This document shows, piece after piece, positions 21,066 to 32,515 of a DNA stretch of 64,000 nt (within the stretch, counting starts at the first letter, position 1; every line of letters begins with the position of its first letter). The notes beneath the pieces are model-generated. The model worked only from the letters and a program-made list of their open reading frames with translations. It had not been told where the DNA came from and ran no database searches. The translations under genes and the position numbers were made by a program. Origin of the DNA: Staphylotrichum longicolle (Eukaryota; Ascomycota; Sordariomycetes; Sordariales; Chaetomiaceae); NCBI GenBank assembly GCA_019096155.1, contig JAHCVI010000005.1:2242468-2306467 (forward strand), read 5' to 3'.

Positions 21066-23991
21066 CGGTCAGCTGTCACGAGAACCACTTCCTTTGACTG
21101 CGCAGTGTCTAGCGTGTCAGGTCTCCGGGTCTCGGGGTCACGGCGGCGGCGCAGAAGAATGGTCGGAGTTGGCAACTGGAACATACGGGCTCCGCGCCGT
21201 TCGCCTTAGCGGCACGGGTACCCCAGGGTGCCAAGCCCACCAGCCCACCAAAGCCCCCACTCACAGGGGCCTCCCCTGCCCAGAGCCAAGTTTTGCAGCG
21301 CTGCTGTCGCCTTCCACCACCCGCCAAGTCACACCCTCTTGCACATCACTGCAAATCAATGCGGAAAGTCGGCAAAACGGCACGCGAATCTTCGACCATC
21401 TCGTGCGAGGTGCACTTCTGCCTACCCCTTTTCCAGATGCCCTGGATGGCTGAAGGCAACACGAGGCTGACACAATGTGTTCGCTGTGTCAAGTGACGCC
21501 GGTCATTGGGACACTCACGATCAATAAAGCTTCAGGTACAAACCAGCAAGATTGCACCGATGAGGGGATATGGCGACGACGACAGGATCACATGAAACAA
21601 ACCGTTTGCGCACAAACATAGACCTAACTTTTGGGCGGGCGCGCCAAAACGATCCATCCTGCTGAGTCGGTCACAGCGGCGAATCCCGCCCTCAAGAGAC
21701 AACGACCGTGGCGCTCACGACCAAGCTGCATCCTGCATGACCGGGCAGATAGGCGAGATCTGATGGAAGCAACCGTGCCTCTTTAATCGGGCTGGGTTAG
21801 CTCTTCGGCTCTCCTTGCGATGTCAGCCTCTCAGAAACCAAAGGCGTGGCCACGACCGACTGCGCCGCCATCAGATTGTCGCACCTGGATTCAGCGATAT
21901 TATTGCGATTCGGTCCGCGATTCAGGACCGGCACACCTGCGTCAGCCTCAGCCCTCGAGGTGTTCTATTTCAGTTCGTCATCCGATTATCAGAGCCCGCT
22001 CCGCAACGCTCAGACCCCGCAGGCATATGGGCATGTCCCATACAGCTCTGAATTACGGTATCGATCTATCACTCTTCCTAAGGTACACGACCAATGCATC
22101 ACCGCCTTGCCGCTGTTTTTCCAACGGCGGCACCTCAGTTGCATGTAGATCCCGGATCGGAAGCTTCCCTCGTGAGTCGCCAGGCCAAGCATCACTGTCC
22201 GGGCTATCGGCAGTGGATCACAACAAGCCCTGCCCTCCCTTTTTCCCATCTCATGCCCTTGACGGGCATGGTGCGTCTTCTCTAGAGATATCAAGTTCTT
22301 GCAGCATCAGTGTCACAGCATCAGCGGTGTTCGATTCCAGAGTCCGTATTGTGTACCCGGATCCAGATTGAAGCTTCGAATCGACGCGTTGGTTTCATGT
22401 CCAAAATTCCGAGCCTGCATGGTCATTGGGTGACGCAGACTCGGAAGCAAACACCACCTCTCCTGGAGATGCGCAATCAAGGGATTTGTGAGATGTGAGG
22501 GTCCCTTGAAAGTGTGGCACCGCCCCGGATTCTGGAACCGATCGTCGAATTGATCAAAGGATGCCTTCTCTGCCCGGCAACTGTCCGAACCCTCGGCCCC
22601 GCAATGCCCTGCATGTCTCCCCGACATGCGACGACGAGCCGGACCGAATGTGCAGCGCGCAACCCTCAGGGCCGACCAGGCTCGCCAAGCAAGCCAGGTC
22701 CCAGAACCCCTCTTGACTCAGGCAACGCCACAGGCCAACTGGGCTGCGGCCGGCCAGATTCGAACGTGGCTTGGACGTGGGAGGGTGTCTTGGAGGGGCG
22801 AGAGGGGTGTTGTCACCAGCCTCTCCCCGGCATCCAACTCATCATGCATAAACGGCTACAGATTACACTCCGTCATCGACGGGAGTTGACGGTATTGGCA
22901 AGTTGCACCACCAAGCACCCACCAGCGAGTGTGCGATTGAGCAGTCGATCGCGATGGGGCTGCCGACTCACGTTTGGCGGGCACAGGGACTCCTGGTTTT
23001 CCATCCTTTCCAAGGCATTTGCGACTGATGACATCCCTGTCGCCGCATGTCCGCTGCCCACCCGACCTGCGCCGTCCCGTCATCAGCATCGCCAACCAAC
23101 ATCTTTGAAGCGCCGCATATATATAGACGTGAACTCCATTCGTGAGCAGCGTTTAGAAGACTTCTCCAGAAACTGGCCAGCGTCTTTGCCAGATTTGTCG
23201 TTTCAGATCGAAAGCGCGGTTTCTGGGAAAGCAAACCGTTCGATGTCACCGTTCCCGCCAAGTGAATCAAAGCTGGTTGGTTCGAGTCTCACTGTCATTT
23301 CGCGAGAGGCTGGGCCTGGTTCCTGGACGGGAAAGTGCTCCAACCCTCGGGCCAATCGTGGTCCTGAGACCAGGGTGTGGGTCTCTCTCCGTGCCACCAA
23401 AACGGGGCGCGCCATCTTGCGTTCCTGCCGAAGTGGCTCGAGGAGTGGCAGTTCCCCAGCCTGCGGCCTGGGCATTGAGTTTTATATTGCGGAGCTCTCG
23501 TCAAAACCCCAGCCCGCCGCCCTGCGCTTTGCTTCCCCATCACCACAGCAATCATCCCGCAACAGCGCGGCCTCCTGCCCCGAACAACGAAGCCGATTTC
23601 CCTCCCTCGCCCTCCACGGAGCTGATTTGTACCGACGCGCATGATCATACGGCCATTGAAGAGCATTACGTGAACTAGAAGAGGTGGAATTGCGGTTTCC
23701 GAGAGGGACAGGGCCAGCTAGGACCGCCGTCGTCTGGTGCAAGCGACTCCGGGGTCCAATTCTCCACCACCAACCACCGCATATCCCGGCCAACACTGCG
23801 CAACGGAAGTCGCTTGGGAATCGCTTCTAGGAGGGATATTTAGACTTGGAATTCTCCGCTGGAAGAGCGCCGTTGCATTCGATTGACTTCGGACGAACCC
23901 GAAAACACACGCCGGTCGCATCCCGGCCGAGTCCCTCGAATCAACCACCCGCATCAGCCACGGCCACGGGTCCGGCTCCACCTTACACACA
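21066..23991. other. Long divergent intergenic region, no recognised gene
   Basis: 2.9 kb between the transporter start and the CHS7-like start. A 376-codon open frame (22514-23644, plus) has no family resemblance and a non-coding composition. A TATA-like ATATATATA is at 23117-23125. Confidence 0.5.
23117..23125. promoter_or_regulatory. TATA-like element
   Basis: ATATATATA in otherwise balanced sequence, about 870 bp upstream of the CHS7-like ATG. It could mark a distant start site or an unannotated transcript; position only. Confidence 0.25.
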
Positions 23992-25179
23992 ATGGGTTCA
24001 ACAAAGTTCGGCAACTTCAATGTGAGCGACACAAGACGCGGAGATTTCTCTCGTGCTTGGTTGCTAATGGATGTCGTGTGGTAGGAGTTCTGTCGAGACA
24101 CAACTCTCCCCGTCTGCAATGTGCGTGCGACCCTGACAGAAAAGTCACTCAATCTCAATTCGCCGTACCGGTTGGCTAACACAGAACTGCAGCTTCTCTC
24201 TCCAACAGACAACCAAGCAGGGCCATGGGATGGCTGCCAATTGAGGGGCATCTCTCTGTCAGGTGACCGCCATTTGGGCAATCTAGGTCCGTGGCTTCCT
24301 CTGCGACAAGCGCACGCGATGGCTTGCAGCTGACACTTTTCAGGGTCCATAATACTATGCGGAATTGCGATTGTCGTCACTATTCTGCTGCTTCTCCGCT
24401 CAGAAAGGAAACGAGCGGCTGTCGGGCGGAGGTCAGTCAGCCTGCATATGCAATGCACGACAGTGGGCTAACCATCTTGGCAGGGAGATACAAGCCTTTC
24501 TTGTGGGATACCTGCTCATTTCGATATGTGAAATCTTCTCAGTAGGAGACTTTCCCTTGAGCTCCAGTGTGCGATTGGTAAGAATTGCGGCCTTTAATTC
24601 TGAAATTGAGCCAATGGGCTGACCATCATCCAGGCTTTCAGCGCGATCCACATTGGCGCGATTGCGGCCACTACATGGATGCTCTTTCTCAATGGCATTG
24701 TCGGTTACCAGCTCGTGGATGACGGGACACCCCTCTCTCTTGGCCTCCTTGTCGGCTCCGCGCTCGCCTTCCTCATCGGCGTCGGCTACATTGCTCTCGA
24801 CACCGGATTTTCCTTTACAGGATTTTGGGACTCGAGCTACGGCCTTCCTAACAGGAATATCGCCCTCTACGTTCTGTACCTGCTCCTCCCGCTTCTCTGG
24901 ATTGTTCTCTACTTTGTCCTCGAGACGGTTCTCGTCCTGAGGGTCCTCGGCGAGACGAGACCGATGATGTACCTGGTCGGTGCGGCGATTGCCTTCGCGG
25001 CGGGGCAGGTCTTCAACTTTGTCGTCAGCCCATACATTTGCAACGGCACCTCGGGCGCGATCGACGGCGCCCTCTTCCAGACCCTCTTCACCCTGGTTTC
25101 CGTCGTTCTGGTCTGGCTCTTTCTGTCCAGCATCACCGAGGACGACTGGCCGATGGATCCGGGTAACCCCTACCCCTAG
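23992..25179 (+). CDS. CHS7-like chitin synthase export chaperone paralogue
   Basis: Six exons (23992-24021, 24085-24120, 24193-24286, 24344-24431, 24484-24577, 24634-25179) give 295 aa in clean frame. The N-terminus MGSTKFGNF matches fungal Chs7, the ER multi-span protein needed for chitin synthase III exit. EFCRDTTLPVCN follows, then transmembrane segments including IVVTILLLLRSERKRAAVGRR and GYLLISICEIF. The last exon carries four hydrophobic spans and the conserved ETRPMMYLV, VVSPYICNGTSG and SITEDDW. The acidic Tyr-rich tail of canonical Chs7 is absent and the protein ends PGNPYP, so this looks like the shorter paralogue. The third acceptor could be 24184 or 24192; 24192 keeps phase. The two first exons are only 30 and 36 nt. 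Confidence 0.87.
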
Positions 25180-26091
25180 ACAACCAGCACCAGCGAAGAT
25201 ACCCGCGTCATGTCTTTTCCTGACGCACCACGCAAACGGAAGCAGGGAGCATCGGAGTTCAGCGGTTGGATGTTTTCATGACACTCTTTTTTGTTGATAC
25301 CTATTTTATTTTTTGTTCTGGCGGTCGAGGTGGCGGTAGCGGTTGTTATTTTGGGCCTCTTTTGCGGACGTAATGTCGGCGTCCAGTGCGAATCGAATGC
25401 GAAACACGAAGAACGAAAAACGAAAACCACAACAAAACAAGACATCAAACACGACGAGCAGAAGGACGGAGGATTGGAGGAACGCTTACGGGCTAATACA
25501 CGGTGCGAGCGGGCACAACATTGCATTCGAGGACCGAGGAGTCTGGAGGGGTTGGATCTACCAAGGCTCGCTTGGTTGAGTCGGGGAACATTTGAATCAG
25601 AAAGAAGAGTCGGGGCATGGGGAGTTTCAAACAGGAGATGAACTAATGATGGTCAGAGGAGATGATGACCTTTGGGAGGCGGTCATGCTCAACGACTGTG
25701 TGTTGGCTTGTGGGCAGCATGTATCATGGGGCTAGAATCTGGTGGGCGTCTGTATACCCTGAGAGATGATGATGCCGCAGTTTAATGAGAAACAAGATAT
25801 TCGTAGTTAATTCGATGCGTTCAGTGTCTTGTCTGCGCTTTCAAGTGGCGATTGAAGAGACCAGGGGTTCATGTTGAACCAAAAGTGCCAGCCTCAACCC
25901 CAATCCCATTACATCCATCCGGTAGGAGAGAGCCTCCATAACATCCAGTCTCTTGCAGGTCACGATTCCAGTCAAAACCTCGCGACGCCATACCCAACCC
26001 AAACTTCAGAGGACTAAATAAAAATGAACTTCCAAATCCATCAAATCATTCCATCATTACCTCCTCCCCTTTCTCACTCCCCCGCCCAAAC
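25180..26091. other. Intergenic between convergent genes
   Basis: 0.9 kb between two stop codons; should hold both 3' UTRs. No gene was seen. Confidence 0.55.
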
Positions 26092-26922
26092 TCAACCCCT
26101 CAACCCCAACTTGCGCAAGTGCACCCTCGGAAACACCCCCGCCACGATCAACCCCTCGGCCACCAGCACCGCCCACAGCTTGACCCGCCACTTGTCCCGC
26201 GCGTAGTCCGTCTCGGCCGCGGCCGCCACCGTCGCCAGCAGCAGCGCCAGCGCCGCGTACCCGACCCACCGGTGCACCTTCCACAGCGCCTTGGCCTTGT
26301 CCTCGCCGCCCCACACCGCGGGGGTCGCCCAGATCGTGAAACCGAACGCGTACTGCAGGAGCAGGAGGCCGAGCGTGCCCACGCCGAGGTAGGCGTGCAG
26401 GGAGTGGAAGTGGGGCAGGGCGTGGGCGTGCTTGTTGACCTGGATGACGGTCGCGCCCGCGGCGAAGAGGGAGAGGGAGGCGAGGTGCAGGAGGGCGTGC
26501 CCCCGCTGGCCGGCGCGCTTCGCGGACGGGGTGGCGGTCGGCTGGAGGAGGAGGATGGCCTGCAGCACGGCGAAGACGCCGAGGGATTGGAGGAGGGGGC
26601 GGGAGAGGAGGGGCTGGAGGGCTGAAGGGCTGCGTGGTGAGCACGGCGGAGAAGGTGATGAGGAGGAGAAGGACGGCGCCGAGCTGCGCGAGCCAGGCGG
26701 TGCCTGTTTGAGGGCGGTTAGTTTTGAGGATAGGGGGCAGGGTCGGAAAGAGGGGGGGGCCGGGTTGAAGGTGTTGGAGTGGCATACCGAGGAAGGTTGT
26801 TGAAGAGGGGAGCGTCGGGTTTTTGGGTCGCGTCGCCGGGCCGGCCGAGGAGGGGCTCGCTTTCGGTGGGCGCGGCGCGGGCGCGTCGCCTTGGTGGGCG
26901 GTGGTGGTTCGGAGGAGGACAT
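26092..26922 (-). CDS. Cytochrome b561-like membrane protein (several frame breaks)
   Basis: A likely intron at about 26704-26787 (GTATGC donor, ACTAAC branch, ACAG acceptor) splits the gene. The C-terminal half is clean and shows b561-like hydrophobic helices with conserved His: RGHALLHLASLSLFAAGATVI, HSLHAYLGVGTLGLLLLQYAFGF, and KVHRWVGYAALALLLATVAA. Heme-binding His pairs are expected in this family, which moves electrons across membranes. The first membrane segment (TAWLAQLGAVLLLLITFSAV) is in a different frame from the rest, joining near 26625. The N-terminal end also reads best across frames, with GC-rich runs near 26880. Either the sequence has small errors or the 5' half is decayed. 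Start ATG at 26922 is provisional. Confidence 0.65.
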   Translation of the reverse strand: MSSSEPPPPTKATRPRRAHRKRAPPRPARRRDPKTRRSPLQQPSSVCHSNTFNPAPPSFRPCPLSSKLTALKQAPPGSRSSAPSFSSSSPSPPCSPRSPSALQPLLSRPLLQSLGVFAVLQAILLLQPTATPSAKRAGQRGHALLHLASLSLFAAGATVIQVNKHAHALPHFHSLHAYLGVGTLGLLLLQYAFGFTIWATPAVWGGEDKAKALWKVHRWVGYAALALLLATVAAAAETDYARDKWRVKLWAVLVAEGLIVAGVFPRVHLRKLGLRG

Positions 26923-27809
26923 GGTTACGGTGCGGAAGTGAGGAGGATGGAGGTTCTGAGTCGTCGGATGGCGGTGATGGGGATTGGTTCGGGATCCCAA
27001 GATGCCAAACTGGGGTGTCGGAATTGAAAGGTTTCAAAACTGAGGTGGGACTGCAGGCAGGCGATGGCGTATCTTGCGGGGAAGCTGCCGTGAGTTATGT
27101 AAGTGCAGATCTGAGGCAGCAGAGCGACTGCTGCAGAGGGGAAGCCTCAGTGTGCTAATGTGTATACTGCCCGCATGCAACGACAGAAAATCGAATATCG
27201 GGACTCTGGTGATTCACGAATGGGGTATCGTTCCCAGCCCGCGACTGATTACCGTGGCGTTTGAGGGCGGAAGTGCACCAAGCTCTTGTGCTGTTCAACT
27301 TTCTCGTGGATGGCGTAGCTCGGGTCAGCGATGACGGCACGGGAGGTCTGTGCCGCAACCAATGGAAACCGCCCGATTTCAGTACCCGGGTTGGCGGGGC
27401 TGTATCCGGTTGCCATGGCCGGGTCCCAGTTTCGAGCCAAGTCTCTCTCCAGTCTCTGCCCCGCTTCCGCACCCGAGCAGGCGGCGAAAGTGGGAAGGCA
27501 TGTGGAAACTCGACGCTTTACGTATCAGCACGTTTGATGACTGGTGCTGTCAACAAGATGGATCCATCAAGCGGGCTCCGCTTTCAAAGACTGGTCCGTA
27601 CCGGAGCCGGCCGATGACCACCGATTGGGGACGGCAGTAAGGGGGTAGGTCGCATTCCGTTGCCTCCCGTCAACGAGATAAGATGCAATTCTGTGCCTTG
27701 CTCTTATCGTCTCTTCTCTTTCATTATTCTTCTATTTTTTCAGAGTTAAACTGTACATTTGTAAACACGAAACTTCCTGATCTTAATTCTCTTGCTTAAT
27801 TGAGTCGTC
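26923..27809. promoter_or_regulatory. Divergent promoter region, b561-like / allantoicase
   Basis: 887 bp between two starts. The allantoicase-proximal part holds the paired GATA sites listed separately. No gene was seen. Confidence 0.5.
27676..27708. promoter_or_regulatory. Paired GATA sites upstream of allantoicase
   Basis: AGATAAG at 27676-27682 (plus) and CTTATC at 27703-27708 (a GATAAG on the minus strand), 24 bp apart and about 100-130 bp before the ATG. NIT2/AreA GATA factors bind such pairs and activate purine-catabolism genes, including allantoicase in Neurospora, when nitrogen is limiting. Match to HGATAR is exact; use is inferred. Confidence 0.65.
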
Positions 27810-28952
27810 ATGGAGGACATTGAGTACCAGCTCGAGGCCGTCAAGGCCACCCGGGTCCCGGCCGACGAGATCGACAAGACCTTCCGCTCGAGCTGCATCG
27901 GTGAGTCAACACCTCTCTCACTCTCGTCAATCCAGACTAAAACTCTTGCCTGTATTTACTCACACACACTCCGAACAGACCTCGTCTCGGCCACTCTCGG
28001 CGGCAAAGTTCTGGGATTCTCAGATGAGTGGTTTGCCGAGGCAGCGAACCTGATCAACCCGGCAGCCCCCATCCGGCAGCCGGGGAAGATGGTCTACACG
28101 GGTGCCTGGTATGACGGCTGGGAGACGCGCAGGCACAACGCCGAGCCCTTTGACTGGGTTGTGATCCGCCTGGGCGTTGCCTCGGGCACCGTCGAGGGCG
28201 TCGAGGTGGACACGGCCTTCTTTTCGGGCAACCACGCGCCTGCCATCTCGGTCGAGGGCTGCTTCAGCCAGAACGACGACGAGGTTCTCTCGTGGAAGGG
28301 CGGCCGTGGCGGCTGGGAGACCATCCTGGGCATCCAGGAGTGCGGTCCGACCCAGAGGTTCGGGTGGAAGCTCGACAGCCCCACCGGCAAGCAGTACACG
28401 CACGTCCGGCTGAACATGTACCCCGATGGCGGCATCGCCCGGTTCCGGCTTTTTGGGCACGCCGTGCCCGTCTTCCCGGAGGACAAGGACGCCATCTTCG
28501 ACCTCGCTGCCGCGCAAAACGGCGGTGTTGCCGTGTCGTGCAGCGACCAGCACTTCGGCACCAAGGACAACCTCATCCTGCCCGGCCGCGGCAAGGACAT
28601 GGGCGACGGATGGGAGACGGCGCGGTCTCGCGGCAAGGGCCACTTTGACTGGACCATCATCCGGCTGGGCGCCCCCGGCTATATCCAGAACTTTGTCGTC
28701 GACACGGCACACTTCCGCGGCAACTATCCGCAGCAGGTGAAGCTGGAGGCCATCGAGTGGAAGGGCGACGGCGAGCCGGCAGCGGATGCCGAGGGCTGGG
28801 TGAAGATGGCCGAGCCGATCAAGTGCAAGCCCGATCTGGAGCATCCGGCTGAGAGCCTGGTGAAGGACAAGGCTTTTACCCACGCCAAGCTCATCATGAT
28901 TCCGGACGGAGGCGTCAAGAGACTGCGCGTGTTTGCGAAGCGGGCTGTCTGA
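27810..28952 (+). CDS. alc: Allantoicase
   Basis: Hydrolyses allantoate to ureidoglycolate and urea in purine catabolism. Exons 27810-27900 and 27979-28952 (78-bp intron, GTGAGT donor) give 354 aa. Two homologous allantoicase repeats are visible. The first has DGWETRRHN, FDWVVIRLG and VEVDTAFFSGN; the second has DGWETARSRGKGHFDWTIIRLG and VVDTAHFRGNYP. Each ends with a basic MYPDGG or MIPDGG motif (RLNMYPDGGIARFRLFG, IMIPDGGVKRLRVF). Length fits the family. The upstream GATA pair supports nitrogen control. No other ureide-pathway genes are visible in the window. Confidence 0.96.
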   Translation: MEDIEYQLEAVKATRVPADEIDKTFRSSCIGESTPLSLSSIQTKTLACIYSHTLRTDLVSATLGGKVLGFSDEWFAEAANLINPAAPIRQPGKMVYTGAWYDGWETRRHNAEPFDWVVIRLGVASGTVEGVEVDTAFFSGNHAPAISVEGCFSQNDDEVLSWKGGRGGWETILGIQECGPTQRFGWKLDSPTGKQYTHVRLNMYPDGGIARFRLFGHAVPVFPEDKDAIFDLAAAQNGGVAVSCSDQHFGTKDNLILPGRGKDMGDGWETARSRGKGHFDWTIIRLGAPGYIQNFVVDTAHFRGNYPQQVKLEAIEWKGDGEPAADAEGWVKMAEPIKCKPDLEHPAESLVKDKAFTHAKLIMIPDGGVKRLRVFAKRAV

Positions 28953-29726
28953 CTGGCTGCCAGTTGAAACGTTCCTGAGGGCGGCGTGGGAAAGGGGATT
29001 GGGAAAGGGACGACGGTACAGACAAAAGAACAAAAGTGGTAAAAGGAAAAATAAAATGAGAAGCAAGTTCACCCTTGGGAAAGAAAGACCATGCAAAAAG
29101 TTCTTGGACTGAATCATGATTGGTCTGCTGTGTTGAAAGCTGGGAGAGGGGTTGCGCTGCGATCGCTTGTCAGTTCTGGAAATCACCTGGAATACGTTAA
29201 ACACAAAGTCGTGGGCCACTTTGCACCAAACCAGAGACTTCGCCCAGATAAATTCCCGACATGATAGTCCTCAATGATGGTCCTCAACAGACTGTCCACT
29301 TCGGTTGTTGCGAGTCCATGTGCAACTCAATCTTGACAAACAGCCCCTGAAGCATGGCTCAAAGTCTAAGTTGAGCGAGGAGAGCCCAAGAAATGTTAAC
29401 TTATCGATTAGACCCCAACTATCGAACGCACGAGCCACAAAGGTGGGGTGTTTTGCCCTGCAACATGCGACCAGGCCGACTTTGGGCACACCTATTACAA
29501 TCAGTGCTTGGCTTGGAGGGGGCATCTTCAAGGACAGCTTCACGACTCGTAATCCTTTCTCCCGTCAGCACGCGCAGGCTGTCTTTCTGCCAGCTGGCCC
29601 TCCCGCACCCAGTTCACCACATTTGACTGCAGCCCGAATGTGCGACACCGTTTCCGGGAGCGCCCGCCAATGAACCCCATGAACCCATGAGCGGCCGTCG
29701 CATGCCACACAACGTCACCTCGGGCC
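28953..29726. other. Intergenic, no gene seen
   Basis: 0.77 kb holding the allantoicase 3' UTR and the promoter of the next gene. No coding pattern. Confidence 0.55.
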
Positions 29727-32506
29727 ATGGATCTCGGAGACTCGGCCGGCGGCTTTGATGCCAGCCCGGAGGCCCTACCGCAGAAGAAGAGGACCCTGCC
29801 CGACGACCTCCCGCGCTCCCTCGACGACCGCAGACATGTGCCGACCGAGCTGGTGCCCGAGACGGAGATGTACGATGGATGGCAGGGTTAGTGTGTCCCT
29901 GTGAACGGAGTAGTGGTGCCTGTGTCCCTTGCGCGTTTCTTGCCTCCCTCCTGCCCACGTTGTCTCACATTTCCACGGCCCTTGCTAATTAAACCCCCCA
30001 AATCTCTCCAGGGCAATCGCAGTTCTTGACCTCGCCCATGCTCGCAAAGCCCATGACGTTTGGCGACCTAGCCCTCGACGACAACTATGGCGAGGACCTG
30101 ACCAAGGGCGGCCCCGACAGCGAGACGCGCCTGATGGAGATGCTCGCGGCTCAGGCTGCCCATGCCGCTAGCGCTGCATTTGAGGACGAGGATGCCATAG
30201 CCGCCGACGAACACAGGTCCGAGGACGAGAAGAAGGACATTTTGCAAAAGACATTTATCATGGCCGCCAGCAATGGCAACGTCGACTCCGTCACCAAGAT
30301 CTTGAACGGCCCAGCGAGGCAGTACATCGACATCAACACCCCCGACGACGAGGGCACGCCCGCCCTCATCTATGCAAGCTGTTTTGTGAGTTTGAATGCT
30401 CGCGCGGTCCACGGCGCTTCTCCGCTAATGCCGACCACCAGGGCCACGAGTCGGTCGTCCAAGCCCTCATCGGCGCCGGGGCGGACGTCAACAAGCAGGA
30501 TCGCAACCAGTGGAGCGCACTCATGTGGGCCATGACAAACCGGCACAAGGGCATCGCAAAACTGCTGCTGGACAACGGCGCTTCCACTGAGGCCAAGACT
30601 ACGTCTGGGAGGACCGCGTTTGATTTTGTTGCCCCTGACAGCGACATGTCCTTCTACCTGAGCGGATATGGCATCGGGACGGCTGGGACAAACGACGATT
30701 TCTACAACCCGGGCTTCAGCCAGGACAAATTCGAAGAGGAGCTGGCTGAGAACGAGATGCGCCGGCGCATGATGATGGAGAGCGCCCGTGACCTAGAAGT
30801 CGACCTGGGGAACGTGGGCATGGATGATCAACCTGAGGTTTGTCCCCTGACCAGTCTTGTCTGCTGTTCCACGCTAACCCTCGCAGTCACCAGAAGATCT
30901 CGAGGAAGAACAACAAGAATTCGATTGGACCAGGTGTCTTCACGACCAGATGTTCGTGTTCCAAGAAAACGAACTGGAGCGGATTCTCGACATTGTCATC
31001 ACCAACATGACCCCTCAGCGGTCGCCCACACAAAAACCGGTGCCCGCAAACATGATCTTCCTAGGCGCCCGATACGCTCACTATCATTCCAGCCCCGAAC
31101 TGCTCGCAAAGCTGCTCATCACAGCCATGGAAAAAATCAACACCGTGGTTGAGAAGTACCAGTGGGACATGACCATCCTGGCGTTCTGGATGTCTAACGC
31201 GACACTGTTACTGCACTATCTCAAAAAAGATTCGGGCCTTGTCGAGGCCACGACCGAATTCCAGGCACAGCTCGCTGAGTTGATAAACGAAATTTTTATC
31301 TTGATCGTCAGGGACGCCGAACGGCGCCTCGACAAGGTGCTCGATGTCGCCATGCTGGACCACGAAACAATACCCGGGTTTGAAGACATCACGTTCCAAA
31401 ACGAGTGGAAAATCTTCAAACGGAAAAAGGAGGTCAAAGAAGAGCCGCTCGAGAAGCGGCTCCGGCCACCGTCCCCCAAGCAAAGAGCGAAGCCCTCGCC
31501 GCGCAACGTCACCTCACTCCTCTCCTCGACCCTCTTCGTTCTCGACCTCTACGACGTCCATTCCGTCATCACGGCGCAAATCACCTCGCAACTCATCTAC
31601 TGGCTTGGCGCAGAGCTCTTCAACCGCATCATGTCCAACCGCAAATACCTCGCCCGCACAAAGGCGATGCAGATCCGCATGAACATCTCGACCCTTGAAG
31701 ACTGGGCGCGGCAAAACAACCGCCAACCAGAGCACTACGAAAAAGGCGAGATGAAGTCAACGGGTGAGACCACCGTCGAAGCCGCCCGCCGCCACCTTGC
31801 CCCGGTCATCCAGCTGCTGCAATGGCTGCAGTGCTTCTCCTCCCTCGGCGCCGACGACCTCGAGGCCCTCGTCGGCACCCTCCAACAGCTCAAGGCGCTC
31901 AGCCCGCAACAACTCATCCACGCCGCCACCCACTACCGGCCCGAGGTCGGCGAGAAGGGCCTCCCCAAGAGCGCGACGAAGTACCTCGTCGCCATCCAAA
32001 AGGAGGCCGCCCTTCGAAGGGAACGGAACCGCGCTGCTGCAGCAGCCGCCGCCGCCGCCTCCCCGCCCGCGACACCGGCCAAACCAACTTCCCCACAAAA
32101 TGGGGGCGGGCAGTCGGCCCCCGGCACGCCTAACCCCAACAATAGCGGCCCCCAGCAGGGCGAGGAAGCAGCAGCAGCCGCAGGGGGAGGAGGAGAAGAC
32201 GACGACGAGGCGCCGCCCAACTTGCTGCTCGACCCGGCGCTGATGCTGCCGTTCACGCTGCCGAGCGTCACGGACATGCTGGTGAGCTACGGCGCCGGGT
32301 TTGGCGGCGTGAACCGTGAGCGGGAGCGCAAGTACATCCCGAGCATCCCGGCCGAGTTCTTGGAGAGGATCGAGGGTGGGGGGGCTAACAATGGTGGCGG
32401 TGCGGGGGGCAGGAGGGGCGGGGCGGTGTATGGGAGGATTGGGAGAGGGAGGAGTGAGATGTGTTTGTTTGCCGCTGTGGATTTGCGTGAAGGAGTGAGT
32501 GAGTGA
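29727..32506 (+). CDS. Ankyrin-repeat and DIL (dilute) domain protein
   Basis: Four exons (29727-29886, 30012-30385, 30442-30837, 30887-32506; introns of 125, 56 and 49 bp) give about 849 aa. After an acidic N-terminus, three ankyrin repeats lie at about residues 135-245 (FIMAASNGNVDSVTKIL, LIYASCFGHESVVQALIGAGADVN, MWAMTNRHKGIAKLLLDNGAS). A dilute domain lies at about 355-670 (NMIFLGARYAHYH, WMSNATLLLHYLKKD, ITAQITSQLIYWLGAELFNRIM). DIL is the globular tail of type V myosins. This protein pairs it with ankyrin repeats and has no motor, suggesting a cargo-adaptor-like scaffold; that is inferred. C-terminal Ala runs and Gly-rich tracts follow. The stop codon lies inside a GAGT microsatellite, so the last residues are uncertain. 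Confidence 0.88.
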
Positions 32507-32515
32507 GTGAGTAAG
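32493..32515. repeat. GAGT microsatellite across the ankyrin/DIL stop codon
   Basis: Five or so GAGT units; the TGA stop at 32504-32506 is part of the repeat, so gain or loss of units can change the C-terminus. Confidence 0.8.

Noticed and set aside
23270..23300. GGTTCGAGTCT resembling a tRNA B box
   Set aside because: No matching acceptor stem or A box at the right distance.
21066..23991. RIP-mutated transposon in the MFS/CHS7-like spacer
   Set aside because: No AT enrichment, no excess of TA dinucleotides by eye, long stop-free frames, and no transposase-like motifs.
28020..29219. 399-codon open frame antisense to allantoicase
   Set aside because: Mirror of a well-conserved gene; no independent support.
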